Source: Chloroflexota bacterium
Lineage (GTDB): Bacteria > Chloroflexota > Anaerolineae > Anaerolineales > DRKV01
DNA length: 9,944 nucleotides
Assembly (NCBI GenBank): GCA_011051635.1
Contig: DRKV01000073.1
Location: 1-9,944 of the forward strand
Reading direction: 5' to 3'
The position numbers and the translations under genes are program-made. Shown in pieces: positions 6,926 to 9,944 of the stretch. Positions within the stretch are counted from its first letter, which is position 1. Each line of letters opens with the position of its first letter. The notes below the pieces were generated by a model, which had not been told where the DNA came from, ran no database searches, and saw only the letters and a list, made by a program, of their open reading frames with translations.

Positions 6926-6951
6926 GCGGCATCGAGACGCCGCACTCCAAA
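6926..6951. repeat. 26-bp direct repeat, copy 2
   Basis: Begins GCGGCATCGAGACGCCGC and continues CACTCCAAA. Same orientation as 6844-6869 with 24 of 26 positions identical. The pair brackets the palindrome at 6887-6919. Confidence 0.75.
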
Positions 6952-7126
6952 CCGAAGCCTGTTCCCACGGCCTGGAATCAGTCGCCGCAGGGCGATTTCG
7001 CAACGGTTGGTGCAGTTTCAACTGCCGCCTTCTACGACATTTGCCTGCACCAGATGTCCTCCGCGTTCCCCGCGTCGCCGGGTGAAAAAAGCCTCCCCCA
7101 GAGACGCGCCTGTGTCCCCGGAATCA

Positions 7127-7158
7127 GAAAAGGGCCTGGACAATGCCAGACCCTTTTC
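7127..7158 (-). terminator. Terminator hairpin after gdhA
   Basis: Thirteen-base arms (7127-7139 and 7146-7158) pair with a single G-U around a 6-nt loop, starting 26 nt after the gdhA stop. On the minus strand the stem ends CCCTTTTC, giving a short T-run. The symmetrical A/T edges mean it could work in both directions. Confidence 0.65.
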
Positions 7159-7184
7159 CAACAGGGAGAAATCCACACGCGGCG

Positions 7185-8471
7185 TTACAGCCAGCCGCGC
7201 AACTCCATCGCTTTCACCACGCGTCCGATAGCCACCATGTAGGCTGCGTCGCGCATGTACACGCCTTCCTTTTCGGCCATCTCCAGCACCGCGTGGAAGG
7301 CACTGGTCATCTTGCTGTCCAGTTTGCTGAGCACTTCTTCCTTCGACCAGTAGAAATTCATATCGTTCTGGACGCTCTCGAAGTAGGAAGTTGTCACGCC
7401 GCCGGCGTTGCACAGGAAATCGGGGATGTTGAAGATACCGCGTTCCTTGAAGAACTCGTCCGCTTCGGGGGTGGTGGGGCCGTTGGCGCCTTCCGCCACG
7501 ATTTTGACGCGGTCGCTGATTTTCTGCACCGTCTCGGCATTGACCTGGCCCTCCAGGGCGGCGGGGATGAGCACGTCCACGTCTTTGCTAATCCAGGCAT
7601 CGCCCGGCTCAATCTCGTACCCGGCCTCGATGGCCTTGTCCTTGTCAATCGTGCCGTACTGGTCGGTGATGGATTGCAGGAAGTAGGGGTCAATCCCGTC
7701 TTTGTGGCTGACGGTGTACGCGGCGCGGTCCTCGCGGTCCCAGTAAGATACGCAGGCCACCTTGCCGCCCAGCATCTCGATGAAGCCGATGGCGGCATAC
7801 TGCGCCACGTTGCCGAAGCCCTGGATGGCCGCCCACGCTTTGGTGGAATCCATCTTGAGGTGCTTCATGGCCTCGCGCACGGTGTAGATGACGCCAAAGC
7901 CGGTGGCTTCCGTGCGTCCCAGGGAGCCGCCGCCGCCCACGGGCTTGCCGGTAATGACGCCGGGGGTGTACTCGCCGACCAGTTTGGAGTATTCGTCCAT
8001 CATCCAGCCCATCATCTGGGGGGTGGTGCCCACATCGGGGGCGGGAACGTCCTGACGGGGGCCGATGTTGCGCCACATCTGGTCTACCCAGCCGCGGCAG
8101 AGTTGTTCCTTCTCATGCACCGAGAGCGTGGAGGGGTCAATCGCCACGCCGCCCTTGCCGCCGCCCAGCGGAATGTCGGCTACGGCACACTTCCAGGTCA
8201 TCCACATCGCCAGGGCGCGGACGGTGTCCATTGTCTCCGCGGGGTGGAAGCGGATGCCGCCCTTGTTCGGGCCGCGGGCGTCGTTGTGCTGAATGCGGTA
8301 ACCGAAGAAGACGCGCTTCGTACCGTCGTCCATGCGTACCGGAATCATGAATTTGTATTCGCGCATCGGCCAGCGCAGCATCTCGCGTACTTCGGGGTCC
8401 AGGTTGAGCAATTCGGCCACGTGGTCGAACTGCTGTTGCGCCATGTGAAAGGCATTGATTGTTTCGCTCAT
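7185..8471 (-). CDS. gdhA: Glutamate dehydrogenase (Glu/Leu/Phe/Val dehydrogenase family)
   Basis: Catalyses reversible oxidative deamination of glutamate to 2-oxoglutarate and ammonium with NAD(P), linking carbon and nitrogen metabolism in the cytoplasm. The 428-residue product has the normal length of hexameric enzymes. Numbered from the chosen ATG, substrate-binding Lys70 lies in KGGIRFHP, catalytic Lys106 in GGGKGG and catalytic Asp146 in PAPDVGT. The dinucleotide motif GFGNVA is at 218-223, followed by EGANGPTTPEAD. The frame is open 54 nt further upstream, but ATG 8471 is chosen because AAGGAG (8480-8485) sits 8 nt before it and the upstream codons are unlike the family. Coenzyme preference cannot be read safely. 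A leucine or phenylalanine dehydrogenase is less likely given the length and motifs. A leader of about 200 nt with three hairpins and a probable promoter lies upstream; gatB precedes it on the same strand. Confidence 0.94.
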   Translation of the reverse strand: MSETINAFHMAQQQFDHVAELLNLDPEVREMLRWPMREYKFMIPVRMDDGTKRVFFGYRIQHNDARGPNKGGIRFHPAETMDTVRALAMWMTWKCAVADIPLGGGKGGVAIDPSTLSVHEKEQLCRGWVDQMWRNIGPRQDVPAPDVGTTPQMMGWMMDEYSKLVGEYTPGVITGKPVGGGGSLGRTEATGFGVIYTVREAMKHLKMDSTKAWAAIQGFGNVAQYAAIGFIEMLGGKVACVSYWDREDRAAYTVSHKDGIDPYFLQSITDQYGTIDKDKAIEAGYEIEPGDAWISKDVDVLIPAALEGQVNAETVQKISDRVKIVAEGANGPTTPEADEFFKERGIFNIPDFLCNAGGVTTSYFESVQNDMNFYWSKEEVLSKLDSKMTSAFHAVLEMAEKEGVYMRDAAYMVAIGRVVKAMELRGWL

Positions 8472-8479
8472 ACGAGATT

Positions 8480-8485
8480 CTCCTT
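8480..8485 (-). promoter_or_regulatory. gdhA ribosome-binding site that fixes the start
   Basis: AAGGAG on the minus strand, 8 nt before the ATG at 8471. It supports MSETINAF as the true N-terminus rather than the in-frame codon at 8525. Confidence 0.85.
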
Positions 8486-8502
8486 GGAATGAGAGGCTGT
8501 TT

Positions 8503-8607
8503 CCCGCACGGAAACCGTCGGGCAAAAGATAGATGCCCCCGCTGAATATACGGGGGCACGAGGGCTATCTACATATACGAGTACAGAGCGGCACACTGAC
8601 GTGTGCC
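8503..8607 (-). promoter_or_regulatory. Structured gdhA leader with three hairpins
   Basis: In minus-strand order there are three hairpins. The first is at 8607-8590 (GGCACAC/GTGTGCC, 4-nt loop). The second is a two-part hairpin at 8570-8527, with outer 6-bp arms AGATAG/CTATCT and inner 8-bp arms TGCCCCCG/CGGGGGCA, followed by TTTT. The third is at 8522-8503 (8 bp with one bulged C). The second has a terminator-like outline, so transcription attenuation of gdhA is conceivable. I recognise no known riboswitch class. The first two could equally be dispersed palindromic repeats. Confidence 0.45.
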
Positions 8608-8686
8608 TTGCGAAAACCATTGCCGGGGAAGTTGCCGCTGATTTCGCTGCATGGGGCTGGAACCGCTTTCTCCGTACTGCGCCATA

Positions 8687-8715
8687 ACGATAACAAAGGA
8701 AGAGTTGTCCGTCAA
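8687..8715 (-). promoter_or_regulatory. Possible gdhA promoter abutting the heptamer array
   Basis: On the minus strand TTGACG (plus 8710-8715) and TATCGT (plus 8687-8692) are 17 nt apart, a near-consensus arrangement. The start point would be near 8680, giving a leader of about 210 nt. The -35 overlaps the last bases of the 7-bp repeat array. Inferred from the hexamers only. Confidence 0.4.
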
Positions 8716-8790
8716 GTGCCAAGTGTCACGTATCAAGTATCACGTGCCAAGTATCAAGTGTCATGTGTCAAGTGCCACGTATCACGTGTC
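8714..8790. repeat. Heptanucleotide tandem array, 11 units
   Basis: Eleven contiguous 7-bp units fit the pattern A(A/C/T)GT(G/A)(T/C)C without any insertion or deletion: AAGTGCC, AAGTGTC, ACGTATC, AAGTATC, ACGTGCC, AAGTATC, AAGTGTC, ATGTGTC, AAGTGCC, ACGTATC, ACGTGTC. Variation is limited to three positions of the unit. The right end overlaps the last two codons and stop of gatB; the left end touches the possible gdhA promoter. Some units read TTGACA or TTGATA on the minus strand. Confidence 0.92.
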
Positions 8791-9944
8791 GGGATGCAGG
8801 CGGCGGTTCAGGATGCGGCGCACCACTTGCGGGTCGGCCTGGCCGCGGGTCTCCCGCATCACCTGCCCGAAGAGATAGTGGAACAATCCGCTCTTGCCCG
8901 CCCGATACTGGGCGACCTGTGCGGAGTGGGCAGCCAGCACTTTGTCCACCGCGGCCTCCACCGCCGCCTCGTCGGAAACCTGGTGCAGGCCGCGGCGCTC
9001 CACGATGGCGGATGCGCTTTCTCCGCTTTCCAGCATCTCCTCCAGCACGGATTTGGCCGTGTTCTGGTTGATTGCCCCCTCCGCCAGCAGGTCCAGCAGG
9101 GCGGCGAAGGCTTCGGCGGGCAAAACTTCGTGCGGAGCAGTCCCGCCGCGGGCGTTGAGCAGGGCGAACAGCGCCCCCGTCATCCAGTTGGCCGCCGCGC
9201 GGGGCGGCGCTTTGGTGGCGCGTGCCAGGGCCTCGAAATAATCGGCGGTGGCGGCCTCCTCCACCAGCAGGGCGGCGGTCTCCGCGGGCAGGGCGGACTC
9301 CTGCACGAAGCGGCGCATCCGGGCCTGGGGCAGTTCGGGCAGGGAGGCGCGCACCCGCTCTATCCACGCTGCGGGAACCACCAGGGGCGGCAGGTCCGGC
9401 TCCGGGAAGTAGCGGTAATCGTGGGCTTCCTCCTTGCTGCGCTGGATGACCGTTTGCTGGGCGCTCTCGTCCCAGCCGACCGTCTGCTGCTCGACCGTTC
9501 CCCCGGCCTCCAAAATAGCGCGCTGGTGCGCCGCTTCGTAGGCGATGGCGCGCTCCAGGGCGCGAAAACTGTTCAGGTTCTTGATTTCCACCCGATTGCC
9601 CAGCCAATCCGCCCCCGCCGGGCGCACGGAGACGTTGGCCTCGAAACGCATCACCCCCTTCTGCATATCGCCGCTGTTGACGCCCAGGTAGCGCAGGATG
9701 CGCCGCAGGGCTTCGCCGTAGGCCCGCGCCTCCGCCGCAGAGCGCATGTCCGGTTCGGAGACAATCTCCAGGAGGGGCACCCCGGAGCGATTGAGGTCCA
9801 CCAGCGAGAAGGCTTCGCCCGTTTCGGGGTCGGCGCGGTGGGTCAGTTTGCCGGTATCCTCCTCCAGGTGGACGCGCCGCACCCGCACCAGGCGGGAACC
9901 GCCCCCCGCGGGGATGACCAGGCGCCCTCTCCCGGCCAGGGGGG
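8782..9944 (-). CDS. gatB: Aspartyl/glutamyl-tRNA amidotransferase subunit B (5' end outside window)
   Basis: Subunit of the GatCAB complex, which phosphorylates mischarged Glu-tRNA(Gln) or Asp-tRNA(Asn) and amidates it with ammonia supplied by GatA. About 387 C-terminal residues are present; the frame is open to the right edge and roughly 90 residues should lie beyond it. Family blocks in order are RRVHLEEDTGKLTH, DLNRSGVPLLEIVSEPD, MRFEANVSVRP, RVEIKNLNSFRALERAI, EEAHDYRYFPEPDLPPL, then the helical tail domain that contacts tRNA, ending GLFHYLFGQVMRETRG and RRLHPDT. A GTG at 9888 is only an internal codon, because the homology continues upstream. The last codons (Asp, Thr) and the TGA stop come from the heptamer array at 8714-8790, so array changes could shift the extreme C-terminus. 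gdhA follows 310 nt downstream on the same strand. No terminator with a T-run was found directly after the stop. Confidence 0.95.
   Translation of the reverse strand, partial: PLAGRGRLVIPAGGGSRLVRVRRVHLEEDTGKLTHRADPETGEAFSLVDLNRSGVPLLEIVSEPDMRSAAEARAYGEALRRILRYLGVNSGDMQKGVMRFEANVSVRPAGADWLGNRVEIKNLNSFRALERAIAYEAAHQRAILEAGGTVEQQTVGWDESAQQTVIQRSKEEAHDYRYFPEPDLPPLVVPAAWIERVRASLPELPQARMRRFVQESALPAETAALLVEEAATADYFEALARATKAPPRAAANWMTGALFALLNARGGTAPHEVLPAEAFAALLDLLAEGAINQNTAKSVLEEMLESGESASAIVERRGLHQVSDEAAVEAAVDKVLAAHSAQVAQYRAGKSGLFHYLFGQVMRETRGQADPQVVRRILNRRLHPDT

Larger units (their letters stand above)
6655..7126. other. Repeat-rich non-coding spacer between gdhA and dnaN
   Basis: I find no convincing gene, tRNA or DnaA-box cluster here. 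Besides the repeats listed separately (6758-6814, 6844-6869, 6887-6919, 6926-6951), there are small hairpins at 6982-6995 (TCGCC/GGCGA) and 7012-7025 (GCAGTT/AACTGC). The dnaN ribosome-binding site and leader occupy about 6655-6700. The density of palindromes suggests a site where repeats accumulate. Confidence 0.6.

Noticed and set aside
7169..7177. DnaA box-like AAATCCACA
   Set aside because: Only seven of nine positions fit TTATCCACA, it is a single site just downstream of the gdhA stop, and no cluster or AT-rich region accompanies it.
6242..7231. Plus-strand open frame of 329 codons crossing dnaN and the repeat spacer
   Set aside because: It overlaps dnaN antisense and continues through palindromic repeats; the composition is Arg/Ser/Pro-rich and no ribosome-binding site or family is seen.
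7143..8492. Plus-strand open frame of about 449 codons
   Set aside because: Antisense shadow of gdhA, rich in His, Gly and Ala from complementary codons and with no domain signature.
8714..8790. CRISPR array
   Set aside because: Units are contiguous 7-mers with no spacers, far shorter than CRISPR repeats, and no cas genes are nearby.

Overview
The window is a GC-rich bacterial chromosome segment made of housekeeping genes separated by repeat-rich spacers. The gene content is a short-form phosphoglycerate dehydrogenase coupled to an M32 carboxypeptidase, a small cold-shock protein, an orphan PPDK_N/PEP-synthase-like protein, a dnaN gene away from dnaA, a glutamate dehydrogenase and gatB. Together with the many perfect palindromic spacer repeats, this fits Chloroflexota, most likely the class Anaerolineae. 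That placement is inferred from recognition of family style, not from a search.

Layout. The left part is on the plus strand. It holds the 3' portion of serA (cut by the left edge), an M32 metallocarboxypeptidase starting 2 nt after the serA stop, then a spacer with a palindrome, a promoter and a leader, and a cold-shock gene closed by a strong intrinsic terminator. From about 3131 to the right edge every gene is on the minus strand. In transcription order (right to left) these are gatB (its 5' end beyond the window), gdhA, dnaN and a roughly 775-residue protein with a PEP/pyruvate-binding ATP-grasp domain. The cold-shock gene and this last gene converge at about 2900-3130.

Functionally the genes cover amino-acid metabolism (serine synthesis, glutamate/ammonium interconversion, peptide turnover), translation (the GatB subunit for Asn/Gln-tRNA), replication (sliding clamp) and RNA chaperoning. 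No defence system, prophage, insertion sequence, CRISPR array, tRNA or rRNA was seen.

The unusual material lies in the spacers. An intrinsic terminator sits inside the cold-shock leader. Three near-perfect palindromes have AGACYT...ARGTCT ends, and one of them is nested between two copies of another repeat. An array of eleven 7-bp units runs into the gatB stop codon and abuts a probable gdhA promoter. A dnaN terminator hairpin contains the first possible start codon of the downstream gene. The orphan PPDK_N protein lacks the phosphohistidine and PEP-barrel domains of its better-known relatives.
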